From Rhodovulum sulfidophilum DSM 1374 (GTDB taxonomy: Bacteria > Pseudomonadota > Alphaproteobacteria > Rhodobacterales > Rhodobacteraceae), in NCBI RefSeq assembly GCF_001633165.1, contig NZ_CP015418.1:1282501-1346500 (forward strand): 64,000 nucleotides of DNA, written 5' to 3'. The position numbers were made by a program, and so were the translations under genes. The notes beneath the pieces are model-generated. The model searched no databases. It was not told the origin of the DNA and worked only from the letters and a program-made list of their open reading frames with translations. Positions 34,870 through 42,505 of this stretch are shown here, piece by piece. How positions within the stretch are numbered: the stretch's first letter is position 1; each line of letters starts with the position of its first letter.

Positions 34870-36462
34870 ATGCATGGGTTCACCGAAAACAGCGCGGCGC
34901 TCGACGCCGCGACCGGCCCGGTCGAGGAGCTCGAGCTTCTGCTGACCGCGGCCGAGGCCTATCCGGCCCTCGAACGGGCGTTTCTCGGCGCGCGTCACAG
35001 CATTTCCGCAAGCTTCCGCATCTTCGACCTCGCGACCCGGCTGCGCTCGCCCGAGGCGTGCGAGATAGGGGAGGACTGGTTCGATCTGCTGGTCCATACG
35101 CTGGAGCGGGGGGTTTCTGTCCGCCTCGTGCTGACCGATTTCGATCCGATCGGCGCGGCCGACCTGCACCGGCTGAGCTGGAACGCACGCCGCAGGCTGA
35201 TCGCGGCCCGCGAGGTGGCGCGGGGCGGTCGGCTGGAGGTGCTCAGCGCGCTTCACAGCGCCCAGGCCGGTATCGGCGCAAGGCTCGCGCTCTGGCCCGG
35301 GGCGCATGCCAAGCTGCGCAGCGTGCTCGACGATCTCAATGCCCGATCCGAGTCCGACCGCCGACGGTTCCTCGAAGAGGCGCCGGGCATCGCGCGGATC
35401 ACCCGCGAGAGACCCGATGGCCGGATCGTGGCCGTGCCGGGCCTGCCCGACCTGACACCCGCGACCCATCACCAGAAGATGGCCGTGTTCGACGGGCGCC
35501 AGCTTTACGTCGGCGGGCTCGATCTGAACGAACGCCGCTATGACAGCCCCCGGCACTGCCGCGCGCCGGAACGCACCTGGCATGACGTGCATGCGATGGT
35601 GCGGGGGCCGGTGGTGACCGCCGCCGCGCAGCATCTCGACGGGTTTCTCGACATCGTGGCCGGACGGCGCCCGCCGGGACCGGCCGCACCGGGCTTTCTG
35701 CGCACCCTGTCGCGCCCGGCCCGGCGCGCGCCGTTCCGGTTCTCGCCGCGGCCTCTGGTGACCGAGATCGAGCGGGCCCATCTGTCGCGGATCGGCGCGG
35801 CCGAACGGCTGATCTATCTTGAAACCCAGTTCTTCCGGCATCTGCCGCTGGCCCGGGCCATGGCCCGCCGCGCCGAGGCAAGGCCCGATCTGCGCGCCAT
35901 TCTGGTGCTGCCCGCCGCGCCCGAGGACGTGGCCTTCGAGAACAGCAGCGGGCTTGACGTGCGCTACGGCGAGCATCTGCAAAGCCGGTGCCTGAGCCTG
36001 CTTTACGACGCCTTCGGTCCCGACCGGGTTCTGGTCCTTTCGCCGGTGCAGCCGCGGCAGCTGGCGGTCGAGGGCCGCGCCGAGCTTGAAGACGCGCCGA
36101 TCATCTATGTCCATTCCAAGGTGTCGATTTTCGACGGAGACGCGGCGATCCTGTCTTCGGCCAACCTCAACGGGCGGTCGATGCGCTGGGATACCGAGGC
36201 GGGGCTGGAACTGACCGCGCCCGCCCATGTCGATCTGATCCGCCGTCGGGTGATGGGGCATTGGCTGCCGCGCGAGGGCGACGGCGGGGTCGATCCGGCG
36301 GCGCTCGATCCCCGGACCGCCTTCGAGGCGTGGCGGGTGCTGGCCGATCTCAACAGCCGCCGCAGCCCGGAGCGGCGCGAGGGCTTTCTGGTGCATTACG
36401 ATTCGGACCCCGCCCGCAAGCTGGGCCTGCCGGTGCCGGGCGTCCCGCCCGAGATCGTCTGA
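34870..36462 (+). CDS. Phospholipase D-like / cardiolipin synthase-type enzyme
   Basis: Protein of 530 residues with two HKD catalytic motifs, HQKMAVFD (H201, K203, D208) and HSKVSIFD (H415, K417, D422), each followed by the usual G or S-rich turn (YVGG, LSSAN). Both half-sites are intact, so it should be an active phosphodiesterase or transphosphatidylase. There is no N-terminal membrane anchor, but the preceding gene encodes a PLDc_N membrane peptide that could supply one. It likely acts in phospholipid remodelling at the inner membrane under stress; this is inference from neighbours. Confidence 0.88.
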   Translation: MHGFTENSAALDAATGPVEELELLLTAAEAYPALERAFLGARHSISASFRIFDLATRLRSPEACEIGEDWFDLLVHTLERGVSVRLVLTDFDPIGAADLHRLSWNARRRLIAAREVARGGRLEVLSALHSAQAGIGARLALWPGAHAKLRSVLDDLNARSESDRRRFLEEAPGIARITRERPDGRIVAVPGLPDLTPATHHQKMAVFDGRQLYVGGLDLNERRYDSPRHCRAPERTWHDVHAMVRGPVVTAAAQHLDGFLDIVAGRRPPGPAAPGFLRTLSRPARRAPFRFSPRPLVTEIERAHLSRIGAAERLIYLETQFFRHLPLARAMARRAEARPDLRAILVLPAAPEDVAFENSSGLDVRYGEHLQSRCLSLLYDAFGPDRVLVLSPVQPRQLAVEGRAELEDAPIIYVHSKVSIFDGDAAILSSANLNGRSMRWDTEAGLELTAPAHVDLIRRRVMGHWLPREGDGGVDPAALDPRTAFEAWRVLADLNSRRSPERREGFLVHYDSDPARKLGLPVPGVPPEIV

Positions 36463-36473
36463 GGGGGGGGGGG
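36463..36473. repeat. Homopolymer run of eleven G
   Basis: Eleven G residues begin within the TGA stop of the phospholipase D-like gene, in the short convergent gap to the AI-2E-family gene. It is the second G11 run in the window. Confidence 0.8.
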
Positions 36474-36522
36474 CGATAGAAAGTCCCATCCCGCCGTGCC
36501 GCCGCTCGCGGATCTTACGACC

Positions 36523-37611
36523 TCAGGCGGTCTCGGCCGGTTTCGGGGCCGGGAGGGGTGGCTCCTCGGCCTGGGGGGCGGGGTCGTCGAAAACGTCGAG
36601 CATCGCCAGCACGATCACCAGGACCGGGATCGCAATCACCCCGCCGAGCGGTCCCCAGAACCACAGCCAGAACACCAGCGAGACGAAGATCGCAAGCGGG
36701 TTCACGGCGATCCTGCGGCCCACGAAGGTGGGGGTGACGACCTGGGATTCGATCCCGTTCAGCACCAGATAGATCACGGCGGGAAAGATCGAGGTCCAGC
36801 CGTCGAAGGCGATCAGCCCGCCGAGAAGCAGCCCTGCCACCATCGTGGCCGGCCCGACATAGAGCACGAAATTCAGCAATGCAGCCCCCGCCCCCCAGGC
36901 GATGGCGCCGGGCATGCCGAGCACCCCAAGGGCGATCGCAAGCGCGATGCCGAGCCCGGCATTGATCAGCGAAATGGTCATGAAGTAATGCGCGACCAGT
37001 CGTTCGGCGGTCCGGATACGGGTCAGGAGCGCCTCTCCTCCCAGCCGCTGACCGGCATGTCTGGCCATCCAGGCATAGATGTCGGCCCGGGTCAGAAGAA
37101 AGAAGAACAGGGCCGCGATGAAGATCAGGATCTGCGCGGCGACCCGGGGCGCCACGAAGAGCGCATCGGTCAGGCTCGGGACCGAGGGGGCGGCGGCCTC
37201 GGCGTCATTGCCATTGCCGGTGCCGCCCAGCGCGCGCTGAACCTCGTCGCCGACCTGTCCGACATTCTGCACGAATCCCCGGAAGTCGTTGACCACGCCG
37301 CGCAGTTCCCAGCGGATCGTGGGCCATTGGTCGACCATCCGCCCGACCAGCGGTTCGACCGCGAAGGCCAGCGCGCCGACCGCGATGATGCCAAGCATCG
37401 GCAGCGCCGCCGCGACCGACATCGGCGGCAGACGCAACCGCCGCTCGAGCGTGTCTGCCAGCGGCGACAGGATGATCCCCGCGACCAGCGCGAGGCAGAG
37501 CGGCGCGAAAATGTCTTCGGCAAGCTTGAGGGCGGTGAAACCGGCGACCCCGGCCAGAACCAGCAAGGCGACGCGCGACATCGGGTCGAGGCGGATTGTG
37601 GGGTCGGTCAT
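36523..37611 (-). CDS. AI-2E family (PerM/YdiK-like) membrane protein
   Basis: Polytopic inner-membrane protein of 362 residues with the family arrangement: two pairs of helices near the N-terminus, a soluble central region with a Gly/Asn/Ala-rich insert (GGTGNGNDAEAAAP), then LLNFVLYVGPATMVAGLLLGG and FWGPLGGVIAIPVLVIV near the C-terminus. The charged tail is Pro-rich. Family members have been linked to transport of signals, ions or stress protection; the substrate here is unknown. A perfect EcfG-like site lies directly before its start. Confidence 0.85.
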   Translation of the reverse strand: MTDPTIRLDPMSRVALLVLAGVAGFTALKLAEDIFAPLCLALVAGIILSPLADTLERRLRLPPMSVAAALPMLGIIAVGALAFAVEPLVGRMVDQWPTIRWELRGVVNDFRGFVQNVGQVGDEVQRALGGTGNGNDAEAAAPSVPSLTDALFVAPRVAAQILIFIAALFFFLLTRADIYAWMARHAGQRLGGEALLTRIRTAERLVAHYFMTISLINAGLGIALAIALGVLGMPGAIAWGAGAALLNFVLYVGPATMVAGLLLGGLIAFDGWTSIFPAVIYLVLNGIESQVVTPTFVGRRIAVNPLAIFVSLVFWLWFWGPLGGVIAIPVLVIVLAMLDVFDDPAPQAEEPPLPAPKPAETA

Positions 37612-37619
37612 TTGCTCTC

Positions 37620-37644
37620 AACGCGTCCGGAGGCGCCGGGTTCC
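37620..37644 (-). promoter_or_regulatory. EcfG-like promoter directly before the AI-2E-family gene
   Basis: On the minus strand GGAAC (37644-37640), 16 bp, CGTT (37623-37620). The ATG is only 9 bp further on, so the transcript would begin at or next to the start codon (leaderless) if this site is used. Confidence 0.45.
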
Positions 37645-37692
37645 GCCGGTTTGCCCCGGGTCCCGGTCTGCGGGACCGAAGGCTGCCGCGAG

Positions 37693-37718
37693 GGAACATA
37701 AACCACGGTCCGGACGTT
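37693..37718 (+). promoter_or_regulatory. EcfG-like promoter of the CsbD gene
   Basis: GGAAC (37693-37697), 17 bp, CGTT (37715-37718, continuing as CGTTGG), 33 bp before the CsbD start codon. This is a full match at an ideal distance. CsbD genes are regular members of the alphaproteobacterial general stress regulon. Confidence 0.65.
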
Positions 37719-37750
37719 GGTGGGCCGTGCAGAGAGGAAAGGAGATTTCA

Positions 37751-37951
37751 ATGAATACCGATATCTTTCAAGGTAAATGGAAACAGATCAAGGGCCGGGC
37801 CCGCGAAGCCTGGGGCGCGCTCACCGACGATGACCTGGACAAGGCCGAAGGGGACCGCGAACAGCTGGTGGGCCTGATTCAGGAGCGGTACGGCAAGGCC
37901 CGCGAAGACGCCGAGCGCGAAGTCGACGAGTTTCTGGCGAAGTTCCGCTGA
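37751..37951 (+). CDS. CsbD family stress-response protein
   Basis: Sixty-six-residue hydrophilic helical protein. The opening NTDIFQGKWKQIKGRAREAWGALTDDDLDKAEGDREQLVGLIQ is the CsbD pattern (GxWKQxKGxxKxxWGxLTDDDL). An AAAGGAGA ribosome site precedes the ATG at 37751; the longer open frame upstream runs antisense through another gene and is rejected. A strong terminator follows. The cellular role of CsbD is not known beyond its stress induction. Confidence 0.95.
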   Translation: MNTDIFQGKWKQIKGRAREAWGALTDDDLDKAEGDREQLVGLIQERYGKAREDAEREVDEFLAKFR

Positions 37952-37977
37952 TGCGGCGCGCGGACTGAGCAGATCAG

Positions 37978-38012
37978 GCGCCCCGCCCGGTTCCGGGCGG
38001 GGCGCATTTTTT
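37978..38012 (+). terminator. Strong rho-independent terminator after the CsbD gene
   Basis: The 13-bp GC stem GCGCCCCGCCCGG / CCGGGCGGGGCGC with a 2-base core loop is followed by ATTTTTT. It isolates the CsbD unit as a monocistronic transcript. Confidence 0.92.
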
Positions 38013-38211
38013 CGGCTGAATTTCTTCCCTCCCGGGGCTCTCACGGGATATTTTTCCTGATTTCAGAAGGTTGCTGATATTTTCCGCAAGACCAAGGGGC
38101 GACGGGCTGCGGGCACGGGCGTTGATGATGCTATCTTTAATGCACTTGCCGCTCTGTTCCTGTTATGATGAAGCTCCAGCGATGTTCTTGCGGAAAGGAG
38201 ACCCCCCCGAC

Positions 38212-38589
38212 ATGTCGCACGCGGCTATGCCTGTCGCGAAAGCGCACCCGACCTATGTGGTGCTCGAACGGGATGCTCTCATCTCGGCCGACCTGATCCA
38301 GGCGATCGAGTCTCTGGGGCCTTGCCGGGTGATGCACTTCTCTTCGGTCGATGAAATGGCCTCCGGCCTCGAAGGTGTCGGATCCGTCAATGCGGCCTTC
38401 CTCGAGCTCCGCCTTGACGAAGCCCTGGCAAGCGGTCTCGCTACCAATCTGGGCAAGCTCGGGGCACGTCTGGTGCTGACGCTCGGAGAGGATGTCGAAC
38501 GGGTGATGAGCGCGGGCTGCCGCCTGCTGCTGCGCCCGTTCACCGAACGCATGGTCCTTGATGCCCTGACAGAGACCGCCCCGGCCTGA
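38212..38589 (+). CDS. Response-regulator receiver-like protein with Glu at the phospho-acceptor position
   Basis: Protein of 125 residues with the layout of a stand-alone receiver domain. Beta-1 is YVVLERDALI with acidic residues E19 and D21; beta-3 is AAFLELRLDE, where E65 occupies the place of the phospho-acceptor Asp; beta-4 is RLVLTLGED with the usual Thr (T90); and RLLLRPF has R108 where Lys is expected. It may therefore be a phosphorylation-independent or permanently on receiver. The ATG at 38212 follows an AAAGGAG ribosome site; a longer start is possible. It lies behind the stress-gene group. Confidence 0.65.
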   Translation: MSHAAMPVAKAHPTYVVLERDALISADLIQAIESLGPCRVMHFSSVDEMASGLEGVGSVNAAFLELRLDEALASGLATNLGKLGARLVLTLGEDVERVMSAGCRLLLRPFTERMVLDALTETAPA

Positions 38590-38684
38590 ACGGCCCGATA
38601 CCGGGTTCGGAACCTGGCCCGAAAAATGAGAAGACCCCGGATGCGATGCGCAGCCGGGGTTGTTCCGTAAAAGCTCTTCTCGTT

Positions 38685-39821
38685 TCAGTTCTCTTCGACC
38701 GGCCGCAGATCCTCGGGCAGCAGTGCCGGAGGCGTCAGTCCGCCGACCGGATCCTGGAGCAGTTCTTCGGCCAGCCGCAGCCGGTCGGGGCTGTCGCCGA
38801 CCAGTGTCCAGAGGCGGCGCATGTCCTCCTCCAGCCGGTCGCCGTCGATCTCGCCCGCATCGCGCAGCCGCTCGAATTCCGCGATCACGTCAACCGCGTA
38901 ATCGGTCAGGCCCAGCGCCTGCAGTTGCTCGCCCGCGCGGGCATCCTCGGCCACCGCATGGGCGAAGGCGAACAGCACGACCTGCGACAGCGCCTCGCCG
39001 ATCGAGGAGCCCCGGCCCATGCGGTCGGCGATCAGCGCCTCTCCGGCAAAGGTCATCTCGATCCCGATCACGGCCAGCGCCTCGCGCAGGTTCTCCATCA
39101 TCGCCGGATCGACATCGTGGCGCAGCGGCACCGTCTTGGCCGCGACGGGGCTTCCGCCGAGTTCCTCGGTATAGCCCCGCACATTGCGCGGTTTGGCCCG
39201 GCGCGGCATCGGCAGCGGCGCCGCGTCGGCGTCCGCGACTGGCGCGACGGGAGCGGTCGGTTCGCGCCGGGGCGTCGGCGGCGCGGAGACAGGCGGTTCT
39301 GCCCGCGGTGCAGGCGCGACCGGCGCGGGGGCCGGTGACGGTGCAGGGGCGGGCGCTGGGGAAGGCACGGCGGTGGCAGGCGCGCGCGCGGCCGTTTCGC
39401 GGGTCGTTTCTTCGACCGTTTCGCGAGGCATTTCCGGGGTGAGTGCCGGGGCCTCGGTTTCGGTGCCGGTCTGGGGCGCTGTCCCAGCCTCAGGTCCGGT
39501 TCCAGCCTCGGTAACAGCCTCGGCCGTCGCTGTCGTTTCGGAAGCGGTCGCCTCGGAGCCAAGCGCAAGGCCGGCGGCGGTCGGGCGCAAGAGCGCCTCG
39601 GGCTTGGCGCCGAACAACCGGCGCAGCACGGAAGGCTTGCGCTCGATCTCTTCGACCAGTCCGAGGTCTTTCAGTCGGCCCAGCGGGCGCGAGACTTCCA
39701 GCCCGCGACCGCGGGCCCGCACCAGCAGCAGGTCGCGCCCGAACGGGCCCTCTTCGGCATGGATCTGGCGGATCACCGCCAACAGGTCCAGTTCGACGGA
39801 TTCGAGCGGTTTTTCTTGCAT
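38685..39821 (-). CDS. Uncharacterised protein: winged-helix-like N-terminus, Ala/Pro linker, conserved C-terminus
   Basis: Protein of 378 residues without signal or membrane segments. Residues 1-85 (ESVELDLLAVIRQIHAEEGPFGRDLLLVRAR to LGRLKDLGLVEEIERKPSVLRRLFG) resemble a winged-helix module. Residues of about 90-215 are Thr/Glu then Pro/Ala-rich and probably disordered. The remaining 150 residues form a helical domain (MMENLREALAVIGIEMTFAGEALIADRMG and so on). It lies between the receiver-like gene and tex. A DNA-binding or adaptor role is possible but unproven. Confidence 0.65.
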   Translation of the reverse strand: MQEKPLESVELDLLAVIRQIHAEEGPFGRDLLLVRARGRGLEVSRPLGRLKDLGLVEEIERKPSVLRRLFGAKPEALLRPTAAGLALGSEATASETTATAEAVTEAGTGPEAGTAPQTGTETEAPALTPEMPRETVEETTRETAARAPATAVPSPAPAPAPSPAPAPVAPAPRAEPPVSAPPTPRREPTAPVAPVADADAAPLPMPRRAKPRNVRGYTEELGGSPVAAKTVPLRHDVDPAMMENLREALAVIGIEMTFAGEALIADRMGRGSSIGEALSQVVLFAFAHAVAEDARAGEQLQALGLTDYAVDVIAEFERLRDAGEIDGDRLEEDMRRLWTLVGDSPDRLRLAEELLQDPVGGLTPPALLPEDLRPVEEN

Positions 39822-39934
39822 GTTGCCCTCTCAGCCAAGCGTTGGCGGCATGGCAGATCGGCCTTGCCGCGTCAATCGAACCGGCGTCGCGGCGGGCGGC
39901 GACCCGCCGGCTGCGTGCCGCCGGGCCGCGCCGC

Positions 39935-42361
39935 TCAGCGCCGCTTCATTGCCTCGAGCAGGGCCGCGCCCAGTGCGCCGGTCTCTGCCCCCGAGCCGCC
40001 GCCCTTGCCGCCCTTGTCGCCGCCCGGGCCCTGCCGTTCCGTCCCCTGTCCGGGCTTCCGGCCGGATTTCTGGCCCGACCCTTTACCCGTGCCTTTGCCT
40101 GACCCTTTACCCGGAGCTTTGCCTTGGGCGCCCTTGCCGCCCGCGCCGCGCCCCGGCCCCTTGCCGGCCGCACCGTCGCGCGAGGCCGCATCGGTTCCGC
40201 CATCTTTGCGCATCGACAGCCCGATCCGCTTGCGGGGCACATCCACCTCGACCACGCGAACCTTGACCACATCGCCCGCCTTCACGACCTCATGCGGGTC
40301 CTGCACGAAGCGGTCGGCCAGTTGCGAGACATGGACCAGCCCGTCCTGATGCACGCCGATATCGACGAAGGCGCCGAAGGCCGCGACATTGGTCACCGTG
40401 CCTTCCAGCAGCATTCCGGGGCGCAGGTCGGTGATCTCTTCGATACCGTCGGCAAAGCTGGCGGTGACGAATTCCGGACGCGGGTCGCGGCCCGGCTTGG
40501 CAAGTTCCGACAGGATATCTTTCACGGTCGGCAGCCCGAAGCGGTCATCGACGAAGTCCATCGGGTCGAGCGCGCCCAGCCGGGCCTCGTCGCCCATCAC
40601 CGTGCGCAGGTCGCGCCCGCAGGCGGCCACGATCCGGCGGGCCACATCATAGGCCTCGGGGTGGACGGCCGAGGCGTCGAGCGGCTCGTCGCCCGCGGTG
40701 ATCCTCAGGAAGCCCGCGCATTGCTCGAAGGCGCGGGGCCCAAGGCGCGAGACCTTCAGAAGATCCTTGCGCTTGGCGAAGGCGCCATTGGCGTCGCGAT
40801 GGGCGACGATGGCCTCGGCCAGAGAGCCTCCCAGCCCCGAGACCCGCGCCAGGAGCGAGGCCGAGGCCATGTTCAGATCGACGCCGACCGCGTTCACCGC
40901 ATCCTCGACCACGCCATCGAGCGCCCGCGCCAGCCGGTGCTGGTCGACATCGTGCTGGTACTGGCCGACGCCGATGGCCTTGGGCTCGATCTTGACGAGC
41001 TCCGCAAGCGGGTCCTGCAGCCGCCGCGCGATCGAGACCGCGCCGCGCAGCGACACGTCGAGCCCGGGGAATTCCTTCGCGGCGAGTTCGGAGGCCGAAT
41101 AGACCGAGGCGCCCGCCTCGCTGACCACCACCTTTGTGGGCTTCGGCGCGGGCAGGTCGCCCAGAAGCTCGGCCACCATGCGCTCGCTTTCGCGGCTGGC
41201 AGTGCCGTTGCCGATGGCAATGAGCCCCACGGCATGCTTGCGGATCAGCGCGGCGAGCGTGGCCTGCGCCCCCCTCAGGTCGTTTCTGGGCTGGAACGGA
41301 TAGATCGTGGCGGTGTCGAGAAGCTTGCCGGTGGCATCGACCACCGCCACCTTGCAGCCGGTGCGGATGCCCGGATCGATCCCCATCGTCACCTTGGCGC
41401 CCGCCGGGGCGGCCAGCAGCAGGTCCTTGAGGTTGCGGGCAAAGACCCGGATCGCCTCTTCCTGGGCGCGGGTTCTCAGATCGCCCATCAGGTCCAGCAT
41501 CATCGACAGGCTCAGCTTGGTCCGCCAGGTCCAGCCCGCGGCCTCGCGCAACCATCTGTCGCCGGGACCGTCGCCGCGCACATCGAGCGCGCCCGCCACC
41601 ATGGTCTGTACCCGGGCCACGCCCTCCTCGGGATCGGGGCCGATATCGACGGTCAGCACGCCCTCCTTCGAGCCGCGCATCATCGCCAGCGCCCGGTGGC
41701 TCGGCACCCTGGCCCAGGGTTCGCGATGGTCGAAATAGTCGGAAAACTTGGCCCCCGCCTGTTCCTGCCCCTCGACCACCTTCGCCGTCACCAGCGCATT
41801 GTCCTGCAGGAAGCTGCGCAGCCGCCCGATTAGGTCGGCATTTTCCGAAAGCCCCTCGGCGACGATGTCGCGCGCCCCGGTCAGGGCCGATTTCACGTCC
41901 GGCACCGCCTCTGACAGGTAGCCTTCGGCCAGCGTTTCGGGGGCGGCGGTGCGGTTGGCCATGATCGCCTCGGCCAGCGGCCCGAGCCCGTTCTCGCGGG
42001 CGATCATCGCCCGGGTCCGGCGCTTGGGCTTGTAGGGCAGGTAGAGGTCTTCCAGCGCGGCCTTGGTTGCGGCCTTCCGGATGTCGGCCTCGAGCGTCTC
42101 GGTCAGCTTGCCCTGCTCGCGCACCGTGTCGAGGATCGTCGCCCGCCGGGCTTCCAGCTCGCGGAGATAGGCCAGGCGCTCGGCCAGATCGCGCAGCTGG
42201 GTATCGTCGAGCCCGCCGGTCGCCTCCTTGCGGTAGCGGGCGACGAAGGGCACGGTCGCGCCCCCGTCGAGCAACTCGACCGCGGCGGTGACCTGCTGCG
42301 GCTGGGCGCCGATCTCGGTGGCGATGGTACGGGCGATGCGGGGGGCAAGATCGGCGGTCAT
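39935..42361 (-). CDS. tex: Tex family transcription accessory protein (S1 RNA-binding)
   Basis: Large nucleic-acid-binding protein (808 residues). The N-terminal Tex domain ([26 protein letters not shown]), a YqgF-like nuclease-fold domain ([18 protein letters not shown]), helix-hairpin-helix segments ([21 protein letters not shown]) and an S1 domain ([35 protein letters not shown]) come in the normal order. The last about 80 residues are an unusual Gly/Lys-rich basic tail ([20 protein letters not shown] and onward), likely disordered and able to contact RNA. Family members influence transcription and are needed for some virulence or stress traits. Confidence 0.94.
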   Translation of the reverse strand: MTADLAPRIARTIATEIGAQPQQVTAAVELLDGGATVPFVARYRKEATGGLDDTQLRDLAERLAYLRELEARRATILDTVREQGKLTETLEADIRKAATKAALEDLYLPYKPKRRTRAMIARENGLGPLAEAIMANRTAAPETLAEGYLSEAVPDVKSALTGARDIVAEGLSENADLIGRLRSFLQDNALVTAKVVEGQEQAGAKFSDYFDHREPWARVPSHRALAMMRGSKEGVLTVDIGPDPEEGVARVQTMVAGALDVRGDGPGDRWLREAAGWTWRTKLSLSMMLDLMGDLRTRAQEEAIRVFARNLKDLLLAAPAGAKVTMGIDPGIRTGCKVAVVDATGKLLDTATIYPFQPRNDLRGAQATLAALIRKHAVGLIAIGNGTASRESERMVAELLGDLPAPKPTKVVVSEAGASVYSASELAAKEFPGLDVSLRGAVSIARRLQDPLAELVKIEPKAIGVGQYQHDVDQHRLARALDGVVEDAVNAVGVDLNMASASLLARVSGLGGSLAEAIVAHRDANGAFAKRKDLLKVSRLGPRAFEQCAGFLRITAGDEPLDASAVHPEAYDVARRIVAACGRDLRTVMGDEARLGALDPMDFVDDRFGLPTVKDILSELAKPGRDPRPEFVTASFADGIEEITDLRPGMLLEGTVTNVAAFGAFVDIGVHQDGLVHVSQLADRFVQDPHEVVKAGDVVKVRVVEVDVPRKRIGLSMRKDGGTDAASRDGAAGKGPGRGAGGKGAQGKAPGKGSGKGTGKGSGQKSGRKPGQGTERQGPGGDKGGKGGGSGAETGALGAALLEAMKRR

Positions 42362-42505
42362 GGCGGTCCGAAGTCAGGGTCAGGGGGCGACAGCCTAGCC
42401 TGACGGGCGGCCGCAGCCAAGCGGCGGAATCCCGCCGGTCCGGGGCCTTGCGCAGGAGGATGCCGATCGCGAGACTGCGGCCCGGGCGACGAAGGAAAGA
42501 GTATC

